DNA from: Vulcanimicrobiota bacterium
Lineage (GTDB): Bacteria; Vulcanimicrobiota; Vulcanimicrobiia; Vulcanimicrobiales; Vulcanimicrobiaceae
NCBI GenBank assembly: GCA_003140215.1
Contig: PLJL01000004.1
Span: 568,659 to 632,658 of the forward strand
Reading direction: 5' to 3'
DNA length: 64,000 nt
Shown: positions 35,473 to 45,017 of the stretch, piece after piece
Layout of the letters: each line of letters opens with the position of its first letter
Numbering within the stretch: the first letter of the stretch is position 1
Notes under the pieces: generated by a model
The model's input: the letters and a program-made list of their open reading frames with translations, nothing else
Databases searched by the model: none
What the model was told of the DNA's origin: nothing
Made by a program: the position numbers and the translations under genes

Positions 35473-36253
35473 GGACCCACGCTTCGTGAAAGAGCTTCTT
35501 TGCGGGCGCAACGTCGAGCCCGAAGGCCGGACGCAACACGATCAAATAGGCTGCGGCGTGTTCTAAGGCCGCCTGTAGCGCGGCAGTCAGGCTCAAGCTC
35601 TGCACTTCTTTGTAGTAGCGCCAATTCAGCGGGTCGGTCCAATCGTCGAACAGTTCGATGATGAGCTGCGGTCCGCCATGGACATACCACGATGGGAGCG
35701 TGTACGAGGTGCCCTCGTCATGAACGTACTTTCGCTTGTTGGGGTCAACGCGTACTTCGCCAGGCTCTGCGAGGTCCACGGCCATATCGACGACGCCAGG
35801 AAGCCCCATGTTTTCGTCGGTCAAATCAGCCGTCTTGTACCAATCGAGGTAGTCGTGCGCCATTTCAGCTTCTCTCGCATCGTCCAACGGGGGCAGGCGC
35901 TGCAGGTCCCAGTAGTGGCGCTTGCGCGCCGTCTGGAACACTGCCAGCGCCCTTTCTCGATGCTTCAGCAAATATGCGCTTCGAATCCGATATTCGTACA
36001 TGCAGCGCGACAGGATGATGCAACCGCGAATCTCGTTGCCCTTAGCGAGTTTTTCGAACGACCGCGCCACGTCCGTCATGAGAACGCCTAGATGAATTTG
36101 CCAACGACGCTGTGCGATCTCTTCGTCGTCCAGCTTCGAGGGATCAGCCGGCGCTAACGCATCGGTCGTCATTTCGACGAGCCGCCGCAGCTTGCGGAGA
36201 ATCGCGATATTGGCGGCTACTTCATTCGCTCCCATTAGAGAGAAGTTTAACAT
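35438..36253 (-). CDS. DUF5677-like hypothetical protein
   Basis: 271 aa from the ATG at 36253 (alternative 36235). A run of helices with GCIILSRCMYEYRIRSAYLL recalls DUF5677-type proteins, often found in defence islands. The C-terminal part has a conserved-looking TDPLNWRYYKEVQ segment and a final LFHEAWVLNG. No catalytic motif recognised. Confidence 0.5.
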   Translation of the reverse strand: MLNFSLMGANEVAANIAILRKLRRLVEMTTDALAPADPSKLDDEEIAQRRWQIHLGVLMTDVARSFEKLAKGNEIRGCIILSRCMYEYRIRSAYLLKHRERALAVFQTARKRHYWDLQRLPPLDDAREAEMAHDYLDWYKTADLTDENMGLPGVVDMAVDLAEPGEVRVDPNKRKYVHDEGTSYTLPSWYVHGGPQLIIELFDDWTDPLNWRYYKEVQSLSLTAALQAALEHAAAYLIVLRPAFGLDVAPAKKLFHEAWVLNGFDKLHRRL

Positions 36254-36529
36254 AGGGCACGATGCCCTCCCGTTAACCTTTTCCGTGCATCCCAATCCTT
36301 GCGCCACACGCCGGCGATTTGACCTTGCAACCGTCCGTGCCCGTCTTGCGGATATGCGCCGAAGTCATCAAAGCCTCTCGCGGGGCCCGGGCCGCACCGG
36401 TTGCTACCTATTTTCGAGGTAACGGGTGCTGCACGTTTCTCCCATCGGCTCACATTTTTCGGCGCAGGCGTCGGGCGAAGGCGTGTAGGTCACTTCGTCC
36501 CGACCCGGACGGCCTGCCCTTTTGCCAGG

Positions 36530-37291
36530 TTACGACAGACGCGACCGAAGCATCGGTACATGCTGGAGCTCAGCACTGACGAGTAGTTCACGCACGCGCT
36601 TCGCAAAAACGTCGCTGGACTGCGGCGCAAGGATAATCTTGCTGACAACGCCTGCGAGATTTACCGAGACTAGTTCAAAACACGGCAAGATAGCTTTAAT
36701 ATCGTAAATGTGATAGACGAACCACACCCGCATCTCCCGCTCATGCCTAAAGTCTTTCCCTGACTTTATCGCGATCGTCGCAAATGGATCACGTGTCGCG
36801 ACGGTGTCCTTTTCGAAGTCTATGTACCTGACCGGCTCGACGACACCTATTTTGAGTCCATCCGAGCCAGTGAACTGTGCACGAAGTTGGCCCACCGTCG
36901 ACACTACGATCACACCCTCGCTCAACGATGCGTATGCTTCCCACATTTCAGGTGATTCGACTTCACCGCGGTGCCAGCAATTGATATAGGTCTGACTAAT
37001 AGGCCCGGCCTCGATGAACTTATGGTATGCTGCAGCATCATCTGCCAACATTGCGTCAGCAATGATCTGCTTTGCCGGGATTGCTCCCTCAAGTGGATCA
37101 GTCTCGACAAAGTTGGTCAGCTTGTTAAAGTACAGCGCTCGGTCGCGAAGCATTGCGTCGAATTTCCACAGCGGCATGTAACGCCACAACACTTCGTCGT
37201 CCGCAGCACGATGCGACGAGTCGCCATGTTCGAATAGCTGCGGCGTAGCAGCCAGCGTATCGGCCAGAGTCGGAATGTGATAGTCAGCCAT
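36530..37291 (-). CDS. DUF2971-family protein
   Basis: 253 aa. The opening LWRYMPLWKFDAMLRDRALY, then FVETDPLEGAIP, a YINCWHRGEVESPEMWEAYA segment and VIVVSTVGQLRAQF are the hallmark order of DUF2971 proteins, which occur in conflict/defence islands with unknown biochemistry. The ATG at 37291 is preceded by GAGAAAAG; an upstream in-frame ATG at 37309 lacks this. Confidence 0.7.
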   Translation of the reverse strand: MADYHIPTLADTLAATPQLFEHGDSSHRAADDEVLWRYMPLWKFDAMLRDRALYFNKLTNFVETDPLEGAIPAKQIIADAMLADDAAAYHKFIEAGPISQTYINCWHRGEVESPEMWEAYASLSEGVIVVSTVGQLRAQFTGSDGLKIGVVEPVRYIDFEKDTVATRDPFATIAIKSGKDFRHEREMRVWFVYHIYDIKAILPCFELVSVNLAGVVSKIILAPQSSDVFAKRVRELLVSAELQHVPMLRSRLS

Positions 37292-37485
37292 GTTCTTTTC
37301 TCTATCCACGTCCTTCGAGGTAGCCCGCGTTTAACCGCTCGGGGCCCGTGATCTGCGTTATAGTTTGGTAACTCGAGAGCAGTCCCGAGGTCACACTGTT
37401 CACTCTGCGTGAGTGGCCTATCCGCGACCGCCAAGGCGAGAACGCGGCGCGCCTCCAATCGCTGGGGATCGGGAGCAGGCCGAGA

Positions 37486-38427
37486 TTATGTACGCTTTGG
37501 CGGCTGGCCGCGCTCGAAGGTAACGCCGATAGTCAGAGATCCGACAACAACCCGCTCGAATGGATGCGGGTCGAAGTCGACCTCGCGCTCAGCGATCGCT
37601 TCGACGTCGCCGTACGCTATCGTCAGCGGCGAACGAATATACATAGCGAGCCAAACCGGACCCCCATCGTCGGAATAGGCGGCGAACTTCGCGGCCTTCT
37701 GTTCGAACATCGGTCGAAACGCATCTTTCGGCTGCGGTCTCCCCAGCAGGAGGACGTTCGGGTGAATCTCGACGTGGGTGAGCTCGTCGCTGCGGTCCCG
37801 CGTCCAGCACGTGTCGAGCGCATGCAACGCAGGGTACTCCGGTCCGACGCGCCGCATCGATCGCGTATACGGCAGCTTGGAGCCCTCGCTGAGGATCAGC
37901 GCCACGAGTTCCTGGGCTACGGGTTCGATCGTCTTCGGTGTGGGCACCGCCCCGTAAAAGCGAACGTATATGGGGGCGTGCGTACCGAGAAGCTCGATGA
38001 CACCCGACGTGGCGGCGAGCCGCTCGTTGGTTCGCCGCATCATCGTTTGAAGAACGTTGACGTATTGCAGCTCTCGTTCGTCCACGAGCGAACATAGCTC
38101 GATGCGGACCGTTCGTCCGGTGTTCAGCGTCGCGATGAAGTCAGCAGTCGCCTTGCCCTTTTCCCGTCGTGGGTCTACCGAGTGCAGCTCAGCGATCTCA
38201 CCATCGACGTCCGCGCCAACCAAAGCATAGCCGATGCCGAGCAGCTCATTGATCCGCTTGTTGGGTTCCTTGTCGTCGTGTAGGTCGTGATCGCCCAGTT
38301 TCCGGCCGTCGACGACAATGCTCTTCAACCGATCTGCCCAGGGGTTTGTCCGGTCCGGGCCGCCCGGTCCCACAACGCGCACCCGGGTTGCGTCGATGTG
38401 ATCGCCCAGCGTCCTGCGGCTGTCCAT
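37486..38427 (-). CDS. Hypothetical protein, divergent paralog A
   Basis: 313 aa. The middle strand pair ATADFIATLNTGRTVRIELC has an Asp...Glu spacing like degenerate PD-(D/E)XK nucleases. The C-terminal segments GPVWLAMYIRSPLT and FERVVVGSLTIGV match APMWLAMPLEDD and FARVIVGTLDDAEV of the divergent gene at 38936, so the two are paralogs. Function not recognised. Confidence 0.55.
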   Translation of the reverse strand: MDSRRTLGDHIDATRVRVVGPGGPDRTNPWADRLKSIVVDGRKLGDHDLHDDKEPNKRINELLGIGYALVGADVDGEIAELHSVDPRREKGKATADFIATLNTGRTVRIELCSLVDERELQYVNVLQTMMRRTNERLAATSGVIELLGTHAPIYVRFYGAVPTPKTIEPVAQELVALILSEGSKLPYTRSMRRVGPEYPALHALDTCWTRDRSDELTHVEIHPNVLLLGRPQPKDAFRPMFEQKAAKFAAYSDDGGPVWLAMYIRSPLTIAYGDVEAIAEREVDFDPHPFERVVVGSLTIGVTFERGQPPKRT

Positions 38428-38935
38428 ACTGCGCCCGTATATACCCGCCCGAATTCCGTGACCGCTGCTGTCGGCGGTTTCAGCGACACTGCGCCGCCCA
38501 GTGTGCGGCCGCCGAATCCAGTCTAGCGGTTGGGGCGGATCGACTAAGTGAACTCTTCCGCGGAGAGCGAGATCGGCCGACCATCGACCGTCCCCAGGGT
38601 ATAGGCGAGCCTAAGCAAACGTGACACCGTTGTCACGGTAATTCAGTTTTGTCACGTTTGTCACGCTGACTCGTAAAGCATAGCGAGCGACCACAAACCG
38701 CGGCTATGGTTTGCGCGTCGCAGTGAGGCGCTCCAGGCCGCAAGCGATGTGCTCGCGCTTCCGCGGGCCATAGGACAAGATCTTTACGGCCGTTCTAGGC
38801 TGCCGCGACAGGGACGGAATTCGGTTCGCGTTGGAACCAGTACGCTATGTCCGGCGTCTCTTTCACGAGCGCGGGACCGTCTTCGGCGTCGACAGTTAGA
38901 GTTGCGGTGGCATTCTGCCGTGAAACGGTGAAGAG
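38428..38935. other. Divergent intergenic region with repeat array
   Basis: About 510 bp between the paralog pair; holds the third repeat array and no gene. Confidence 0.5.
38619..38669. repeat. TTGTCACGG tandem repeat array, copy 3
   Basis: GTGACACCGTTGTCACGG (an inverted pair with CCGT spacer) followed by TTTGTCACGTTTGTCACGC (direct pair at 9-bp period). It lies between the two divergent paralogs. Confidence 0.8.
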
Positions 38936-39832
38936 ATGAGAGCCAATGGGACGAGGACGCTGGGCGAGGGGTCGGCGATGCGGTCGGCAGTGTTGGGCGA
39001 GACGGGAGCTCGTCTCGCGCGCCGCAACCGCGCCCTGGACATGCGGTACGCGGGTATTCCCTTCCGCGACCATGAGGAGCGCCGTGCCGCCCCGTTGATG
39101 AGCGACCTCGCGGAGGATCTGTACGAGGCGTTTGCGTTCGCGTACCTGGCCGTCGGGGCCGGAATTGACGACCTCGTGCAAGACATCGAGAAATGCCAGC
39201 CGCGCAAGCCCGATCTGCTCGTGAAGATGAAGGATGGCTCCTCGGTTTACGTCGAGGTCGGGCGCGTCCGCCCGTCGGAATCCGGACGGCATTCCGGTGA
39301 GATCGACGCGTTAAACAAAGGCCTCATGCTTGTCGCGCAGGCGGACGACGATCTCCGGCGCCATGTGCAAGATCGGCACATCTCTTTCGGCATGGAGACC
39401 GTCCCTGCGAAGAGCGAACGTCGCGCCGTCGTCGCGGAACTCGTCGTGACGTTGCGAGCGATGCGCTTCGACGGGTTGGAGCGGGTGGCGTACTTCAAGC
39501 CCGATCCCGCGGTCGCGCCGGTGCTGTCGAGACTGAAGGTCACGATCGCGGTCGTCGAAACGTCGTCGACCTACGTGACGGTCAGTAGCCGGGCCCGAAT
39601 CGGCTCGCCCAGCGCGTCGGTGGCGGACTTCGAGACCGAATTGCGTGACAAGATCAGCCGGTGCTACGACGCCGATGCTCCGATGTGGCTCGCCATGCCG
39701 TTGGAGGACGATCGGCAGTTGCCGTCGTCAGCTCTCGCGGCCATCCGCACCGCGATTCCGAGCGATCTGGGGCAATTCGCTCGCGTCATCGTTGGTACCC
39801 TGGACGACGCGGAGGTCGTCGAGCGGCGATAA
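38936..39832 (+). CDS. Hypothetical protein, divergent paralog B, nuclease-like
   Basis: 298 aa. Residues 91-108 (RKPDLLVKMKDGSSVYVEVG) contain Asp93 and Glu107 in a strand-turn-strand, as in PD-(D/E)XK folds, but the usual Lys is missing. The C-terminus aligns with the product of the divergent gene at 37486 (MWLAMPLEDD, VIVGTL). Both flank the third TTGTCACGG array. A restriction-like or nucleic-acid-binding role is an inference. Confidence 0.55.
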   Translation: MRANGTRTLGEGSAMRSAVLGETGARLARRNRALDMRYAGIPFRDHEERRAAPLMSDLAEDLYEAFAFAYLAVGAGIDDLVQDIEKCQPRKPDLLVKMKDGSSVYVEVGRVRPSESGRHSGEIDALNKGLMLVAQADDDLRRHVQDRHISFGMETVPAKSERRAVVAELVVTLRAMRFDGLERVAYFKPDPAVAPVLSRLKVTIAVVETSSTYVTVSSRARIGSPSASVADFETELRDKISRCYDADAPMWLAMPLEDDRQLPSSALAAIRTAIPSDLGQFARVIVGTLDDAEVVERR

Positions 39833-40011
39833 CTTGGCACGGGGCGCTGCCGGCAGGCCGAATTAAGCGCCTGAACTGTCCAGAAACCGCGGGGTCACAT
39901 CATAGCATCGCTAGTTACCGTGCACGTAGGAATCGGCTTAGTTTCCACTCAAAGAGCTGCGGACTACAGCACGCGGACCATACGTTTGGCTGTGGGGCGT
40001 TCGTTCTTGAT

Positions 40012-40017
40012 CGGAGG
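40012..40017 (+). promoter_or_regulatory. Strong ribosome binding site
   Basis: GGAGGT five bases before the ATG at 40023; supports this start and the reality of the gene. Confidence 0.7.
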
Positions 40018-40022
40018 TCGCC

Positions 40023-40412
40023 ATGGCTCTTCCAAAGACCGCTCGCGCATTTGAAAACGAGCTGCAAGCGCTCTTCCACGACTGGACTCACGACCTGCGG
40101 TCATCTGTGTGGAAGACTCGCGGAGCTAGACCACAACTCAATAGAGCTAAAGTTCGCAAAGTAATTAGTAATTTGCAGGACATTGCCGAAGAGCATTTGC
40201 TTCATTCAAAGCTCACGAGCACTGTCCTCGCCAGTTACTCCCACAAAAAGAAATGGCAAGTAAGGGGCCGCGGATCGGCGGCGAAAATAAAGGCCTTTAA
40301 GGAGTGGTACGAAGAGCACGTTCAAACGACGAACAATGTCTACGTAATCATGCGCCGAGCAAAGGGTCAAACCTTGCCTCTACGTTGGGAAGACATTGGG
40401 TGGAAAGAATAG
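40023..40412 (+). CDS. Hypothetical small basic protein
   Basis: 129 aa, helical and basic. It contains VRKVISNLQDIAEEHLLHSK and LASYSHKKKWQVRGRGSAAK. No family recognised. The AT-richer codon use here and in the following genes differs from the flanks, consistent with separate acquisition. It overlaps the next frame by 17 bases and lies in one direction with the DprA-PRTase pair. Confidence 0.55.
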   Translation: MALPKTARAFENELQALFHDWTHDLRSSVWKTRGARPQLNRAKVRKVISNLQDIAEEHLLHSKLTSTVLASYSHKKKWQVRGRGSAAKIKAFKEWYEEHVQTTNNVYVIMRRAKGQTLPLRWEDIGWKE

Positions 40413-40647
40413 ACCGACGGCACACTTTGAGAAGCTTTGGTTTGCTAAGGCCACCCGGGTAGATGTCTACTCTTTTTCCAATAAAAAGGCCGTGCCACGT
40501 TTTGAGTGTATGCTAACGCATCGGAACGAACCGATCCGCTCAAAGATTAGACCTGGCAGCACAAAGTACTACTATAGGTGTCCTATTTGTGCGGCTAGGA
40601 AGAGCATAGAACGGGAAATAGGCGGCCTCTTCCGTTTACGAAAATAG
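40396..40647 (+). CDS. Hypothetical protein with CxxC
   Basis: 83 aa from TTG, overlapping the preceding gene. It ends with KYYYRCPICAARKSIEREIG, a single CPIC knuckle, which alone cannot complete a zinc site. Possibly the second gene of a small operon. Confidence 0.45.
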   Translation: MGGKNRPTAHFEKLWFAKATRVDVYSFSNKKAVPRFECMLTHRNEPIRSKIRPGSTKYYYRCPICAARKSIEREIGGLFRLRK

Positions 40648-40926
40648 GCGATGCTCGGAACTCGGCCTTGGATCCATATTGATGCGGGCGTGACGAACCC
40701 GGTGCCGCGCTTTACAGACTCACAAGCCAACGGGCGGCTAAGCTTGGGAGTGGCTCGGTTCGGGATCCTGAATCAGATGGGCCTCACCAGGCAGCATATG
40801 CTCGGCCGAAAGCGAAATCGAAGACATGATCGATGCTGCCTTTCCAGGGCGAATGCTGGCTAGCAAGAAGAGCAAGCGTCCAGACAGAGGGATTAGAGCC
40901 CGTATCGAACAAGTGTTCGACTAACG
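40648..40926 (+). other. Possibly degenerate coding region
   Basis: Two short frames appear to be continued by a frame change near 40800: one frame to there and then MIDAAFPGRMLASKKSKRPD up to a stop at 40924, three bases before dprA. It may be a frameshifted small gene. Confidence 0.3.
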
Positions 40927-41943
40927 ATGGCCGAAAGTTGCGGTCCGCGTCGGACTGCCGGGCATTACTTTAACGTGGATTCCGAGTCTGCATCTTACGG
41001 GAATCAGCGACTCGCACGCATACACGCGGCAAATTACTTCGCTCTATTCGAATCTCTTAGGTCCCCAGCCGAGACCGAGACCGCTTGGGAGATTGCGGTT
41101 GGTGGCGGCTTGGACGTTTCGAGGCCCCTCGCGGCAGGATCAGCCGGCTCGTTTGGACGTCTAGATCTCGACGATGCGGCATTGCTCAAGGCCTACGCCG
41201 CTGTCGCGGCGGGCTCTGCTCATCTTCGCCCCGATGACGTTATTCTCGAGCTGGGCTTTCCAGGCTATCCGGCGCGTTTGGCGGCAACCGAGGACGCACC
41301 CCGATTTCTGTTCGTACGGCAGCAAGAAAACGTTCTTGAAATACCGTCGCTCTCCGTTGTCGGCACACGCGAAGCGACTGTTGAAGGGCGTTCTCGTGCT
41401 CGACGTCTTGCAAATCTGCTGGTTCGCCGCGGCATCGCAGTCTGCTCAGGCTTAGCTCACGGTATCGACGAGGCAGCGCATCTCGGGGCACTTGAGGCTG
41501 GCGGCACCACGATCGCTGTGATTGGTACGCCTCTGACCCGCAGCTATCCGAAGGAACATGCCCCGCTGCAAGATCGCATCGGCTTCTTGGGCGCTGTTGT
41601 TTCGCAATTTCATCCTGCTTCGAAGACATTGCCACTATGCTTTCCGTTGCGAAATGCAACAATGAGCGGACTTTCGCTCGGGACGGTCGTCATTGAAGCT
41701 TCCGAGACAAGCGGTGCTTTGATTCAGGCGCGAAAAGCGTTGCAGCAGGGCCGCAAAGTCTTCATCCCATGCAGCGCCGTCGAAAACGACCGCTTGCGGT
41801 GGCCCGCCCGCCTTATTGAAAAGGGGGCACATGTTTTCAAGACGATCGAAGAGCTACTCGGCGTTCTGGAATCGGAGCATCTCGTTCCTCCACGCGAACT
41901 CGTTGCGTCAACTGCGACGGTAGCCGGACTGCATGCTTCTTGA
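40927..41943 (+). CDS. DprA-like SLOG-family protein
   Basis: 338 aa. The Rossmann-type DprA core begins SVVGTREATVEGRSRARRLA and continues VCSGLAHGIDEAAHLGALEA, GGTTIAVIGTPLTRSYPKEH, a RNATMSGLSLGTVVIEASET segment and GALIQARKALQQGRKVFIP. These are the DprA (DNA-processing, RecA loader) motifs. The N-terminal SAM-like part is divergent, and it sits beside a phosphoribosyltransferase in an island. An accessory nucleotide-signalling or defence role is more likely than housekeeping transformation. Its 3' end overlaps the next gene by 11 bases. Confidence 0.85.
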   Translation: MAESCGPRRTAGHYFNVDSESASYGNQRLARIHAANYFALFESLRSPAETETAWEIAVGGGLDVSRPLAAGSAGSFGRLDLDDAALLKAYAAVAAGSAHLRPDDVILELGFPGYPARLAATEDAPRFLFVRQQENVLEIPSLSVVGTREATVEGRSRARRLANLLVRRGIAVCSGLAHGIDEAAHLGALEAGGTTIAVIGTPLTRSYPKEHAPLQDRIGFLGAVVSQFHPASKTLPLCFPLRNATMSGLSLGTVVIEASETSGALIQARKALQQGRKVFIPCSAVENDRLRWPARLIEKGAHVFKTIEELLGVLESEHLVPPRELVASTATVAGLHAS

Positions 41944-43225
41944 GAATACCGTTGTTCGCCATCTCATTATCGACCGTCCGCCGCAAGCGCAACTTGCGAT
42001 GGTGCAGGGCATTGCAGCGATACTCCCAAGCGTCGTTCTCGCCTCGCCAGCGGAACTTGATTGGTGGCAAGCCCAATTGGGAGCGCAAGTTCGAATTCGT
42101 ACCTTCGATCAGACTTATCAGACCGAGGTTGCTGGGAATATCCGTGATGCATTGGTTGATCTCGATGGTCAACCCCACGACACGATATACGTCGGATTTC
42201 TGGCGGAGGAAATACCGGAAGCCATCCAGACTCGCGTCGGCACAATATTGATAGGCAACGGTGTCGGGCTGACAATGCCCGACATTTTTCTTTCTGACTC
42301 AGCCGAAGCCGTGACCACAATTGGGGTCCTCAAGAACGGACGCCGCGACGGTTGGCTTATCGAAGCCTTTTCGACCAGGGCTGGCGGGCATTCGATCGCC
42401 GGTTCCACCGGGCACGTGAGCATTCAACCATTTCTGCGCGGCCGGGATTGGCTGGATCCTGTGGTGAGCGATACCATGAGGATCGTTATAGCCGGTCGCT
42501 ACTTTCCCGAGGGGGAAGCACGCCACGCAAAGCATCAAACATCTCAACGCTTGCTCCACGCGAAGCACGGTGATCGTAAGGGAAGTCCCATTGCTCGCGC
42601 TCTCGGCGACGCAATATTTCTCGCGAAGGCTAACGCGCCGATCGACCTGATCGTCCGCGTGCCTCCCAAGCCTTCCAAGAAATCAGACCCGCTGGGAGAC
42701 CTGCTTTTGCTTGCGGCAAAAACGGTCGATCAAGCACGGAAAACTAACCTCAATTCATTGATCGATCTTTCCGCAGTGCATTGCATTAGAGACTACGGCT
42801 TACAGCGAAAGGCCGGCGATTACCGTGCTCGTGCAGAGAATGTACGTGGGGCGTTTTCCGCGGATCCGCGGCTGGTCACCGGAAAGAACGTGCTGATCGT
42901 CGACGACGTTCTGACGAGCGGCGCGACGATTGTGGAGATGGCTGCGACTCTACTCGCCGCAGGGGCGCAAAGCGTTGTGGGCCTTCCTATCGCGATCAAC
43001 CAGCGCGAAATCAACTACGATTTGACCGACGATTTACCGTGCCCCAAGGACGGCTGCCCCGGAACAATGCAAATGCGATTTGCGGCGAAGAACGACGGCA
43101 CGTTTTGGGGCTGCGACCAATGGCCGACATGTAAGGAAAATATTTGGTTTTTTGAAGGCTTAAAGGCACACAATGAGCGCAATGTGCGCGATCGTATAGT
43201 TGTCTTCGGGCGAGACTTCTTCTAG
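41933..43225 (+). CDS. Phosphoribosyltransferase (ComF-like) with topoisomerase-type zinc ribbon
   Basis: 430 aa. The N-terminal about 200 residues have no assigned fold. The PRTase domain follows with the PRPP loop VLIVDDVLTSGATIVEMAAT and an upstream RDYGLQRKAGDYRARAENV segment, typical of ComF. The end is a Topo_C-type zinc ribbon: CPKDGCPGTMQMR then GCDQWPTCKE (four Cys). It overlaps dprA-like by 11 bases, so co-translation is likely. SLOG/DprA plus PRTase pairs have been predicted to be nucleotide-centred conflict systems. Confidence 0.8.
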   Translation: MLLENTVVRHLIIDRPPQAQLAMVQGIAAILPSVVLASPAELDWWQAQLGAQVRIRTFDQTYQTEVAGNIRDALVDLDGQPHDTIYVGFLAEEIPEAIQTRVGTILIGNGVGLTMPDIFLSDSAEAVTTIGVLKNGRRDGWLIEAFSTRAGGHSIAGSTGHVSIQPFLRGRDWLDPVVSDTMRIVIAGRYFPEGEARHAKHQTSQRLLHAKHGDRKGSPIARALGDAIFLAKANAPIDLIVRVPPKPSKKSDPLGDLLLLAAKTVDQARKTNLNSLIDLSAVHCIRDYGLQRKAGDYRARAENVRGAFSADPRLVTGKNVLIVDDVLTSGATIVEMAATLLAAGAQSVVGLPIAINQREINYDLTDDLPCPKDGCPGTMQMRFAAKNDGTFWGCDQWPTCKENIWFFEGLKAHNERNVRDRIVVFGRDFF

Positions 43226-43906
43226 CCAGCGAGCGCTGGTCGTCATCGTTTGAGCCCATTCTCCGAAGTTGTCACTCAATTCGGAGAATACAGACGACGT
43301 GATCAGCCCACGCGCGCGCAGAGACGGACGTATGTCACCCAAAGACCACGAGGGCGCCGCGGCCTGATGTCCAGCTAAGGCCTACCCACGATGCACGCAC
43401 CCTATGCCTCGAGCTTTCAATAACGCGGTAGCGCGCCCAATTCCGAATCCTCAACCCGCGCATCAATGGACACCCGCGCGAGTTCCTCAGCCACGCGTGC
43501 GCGTAAAATAGGGGCGCCCTCGCCTCACGCTGTTCAGGTCCGATCCGGCGAAGGGCAGGGCCGGCGTACCGAACGCTTCGACCTCGCAATGTGCATGGTA
43601 TCAGGCGATCACGATGCGTAGGAACCGCACGCGCTGCAACCGCTCGCACACGAACCCCGCCACGCTGTGCCCGGCGGCGACTGCGTGTAGCCTGGCTCTT
43701 GATTCGGCCATTTGGACGTGTCTGGGTCAAGCGGCCGATCTTTACAAAGCGTCTCCCGAGTCGCACTAAACGGATCATGTAGAGTCTGCGAGTTAGCCGC
43801 CCACAATATGTTGGGCCTAGCGAGACGCCGATGCGCGCGTGCGCGCCGCGGCGAACATGTGTTCCGAGGGAGCGCCCGCAAAACGCCGCGTACCTGGCGC
43901 GTCCCC
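43226..43906. other. Intergenic region of about 680 bp
   Basis: No convincing gene on either strand and no repeat, tRNA or promoter recognised. Confidence 0.4.
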
Positions 43907-44782
43907 ATGTCGAGCGTCAGCGAGCCGGGCGAGTTCCATGTCGAACTGCCAGGCGATTGGCCACCATGCCCGACGTGCGCGTCGACGACGCGCGTCGCGG
44001 TTGCGACGATCAAGCACAGAAATGTGGGGTTCTTCTGCGGCTCGTTGCACCGACTCGACTGGGAAGAGGACAACGGATCGACGGGCTACTGGGTCAAGCA
44101 CTATCACTTCTGGCCCGGCGGACAGTTCGAGGGCCTTATTTCGCATGACTTCATCGGCGTGCCGAAGGCGAAGAACACGGACCGCCGGTTCGACGTCAAC
44201 GAACGCCGAGCGGACTGGATTCATAACGAGCAGCGGGCCTGCGCGGTCTGCGGGGTGCCCGCAATGCGGGATTGGCATGACCGAAAGAAACTGCTTTTCT
44301 GGCTGAAGGAACATCACCCCGATCTGTTCGGCGAAATCATGTCGGTCGTGAACGTGATGCAGCCGCGGCCGACCCTGCAAAATTGGTTCGACGGGATCGC
44401 GAAGGGCCACCAGGACGTGGTCGGCGAGATCAACCGCAGAGTTCAAGACTCACACCTGCAAGTCGATCACGGCGTGCCGAAGGCCGTGCTAAACGACCTC
44501 TGGGGCGCCTGGGACGTAGAGATGCGCAGAATCGCGACGACGACCCTCGCGTTCGGGTATTGCCGGCCGCACAACAACGGAAAACACAAACGGTTACCGT
44601 CGCGCGAAGAGCTGCTTCGCCGGCATATCCAACTGAACCATGACGGCAGCGAGAAGGCTGCCCGAGCGTCGCGCGAACAATGGGACGCGCTCCAGCGTGT
44701 GCTGGACTCGATCGACGCTTACCGAAAAAGCGACGGCGCGCGCGACATCATCGGGCCTGTCGCAGCGGACGAAACGGCGTGA
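43907..44782 (+). CDS. HNH-endonuclease-like protein
   Basis: 291 aa from the ATG at 43907. It has two CxxC pairs near the N-terminus and middle (CPTCAS, CAVCGVP) and a C-terminal HNH-type pattern LQVDHGVPKAVLNDLWG followed by FGYCRPHNNGKHK (Asp-His, Asn, His). The frame upstream of 43907 is Arg/Ser-rich and probably non-coding. Likely a restriction or homing-type nuclease; target unknown. Confidence 0.65.
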   Translation: MSSVSEPGEFHVELPGDWPPCPTCASTTRVAVATIKHRNVGFFCGSLHRLDWEEDNGSTGYWVKHYHFWPGGQFEGLISHDFIGVPKAKNTDRRFDVNERRADWIHNEQRACAVCGVPAMRDWHDRKKLLFWLKEHHPDLFGEIMSVVNVMQPRPTLQNWFDGIAKGHQDVVGEINRRVQDSHLQVDHGVPKAVLNDLWGAWDVEMRRIATTTLAFGYCRPHNNGKHKRLPSREELLRRHIQLNHDGSEKAARASREQWDALQRVLDSIDAYRKSDGARDIIGPVAADETA

Positions 44783-45017
44783 CATTTGGGCCGAACGGGA
44801 TTTCATCGGATTCGGCTTCGTCGGTCACGTTTGGAATGACGGCGATAACGTGCGATGTCGAGAGCCGAACATCCCGTCTGACGAAACCGTCGCAAATCAA
44901 ATCCACGTCCACGGTCACGACCGGTTCGTGGTTCGACAAGGCTACCAAGATCGCTTCCCCAGCGGCGGCATCAACGACGTGAGTACCGCGCGACAGAATT
45001 AGCGTATAGGAGCCCAT
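44748..45017 (-). CDS. Small beta-rich hypothetical protein
   Basis: 89 aa from the ATG at 45017. The sequence MGSYTLILSRGTHVVDAAAG and VVTVDVDLICDGFVRRDVRL alternates like a compact beta protein, unlike shadow frames. It overlaps the 3' end of the HNH gene by 35 bases, tail to tail. Confidence 0.5.
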   Translation of the reverse strand: MGSYTLILSRGTHVVDAAAGEAILVALSNHEPVVTVDVDLICDGFVRRDVRLSTSHVIAVIPNVTDEAESDEIPFGPNVTPFRPLRQAR

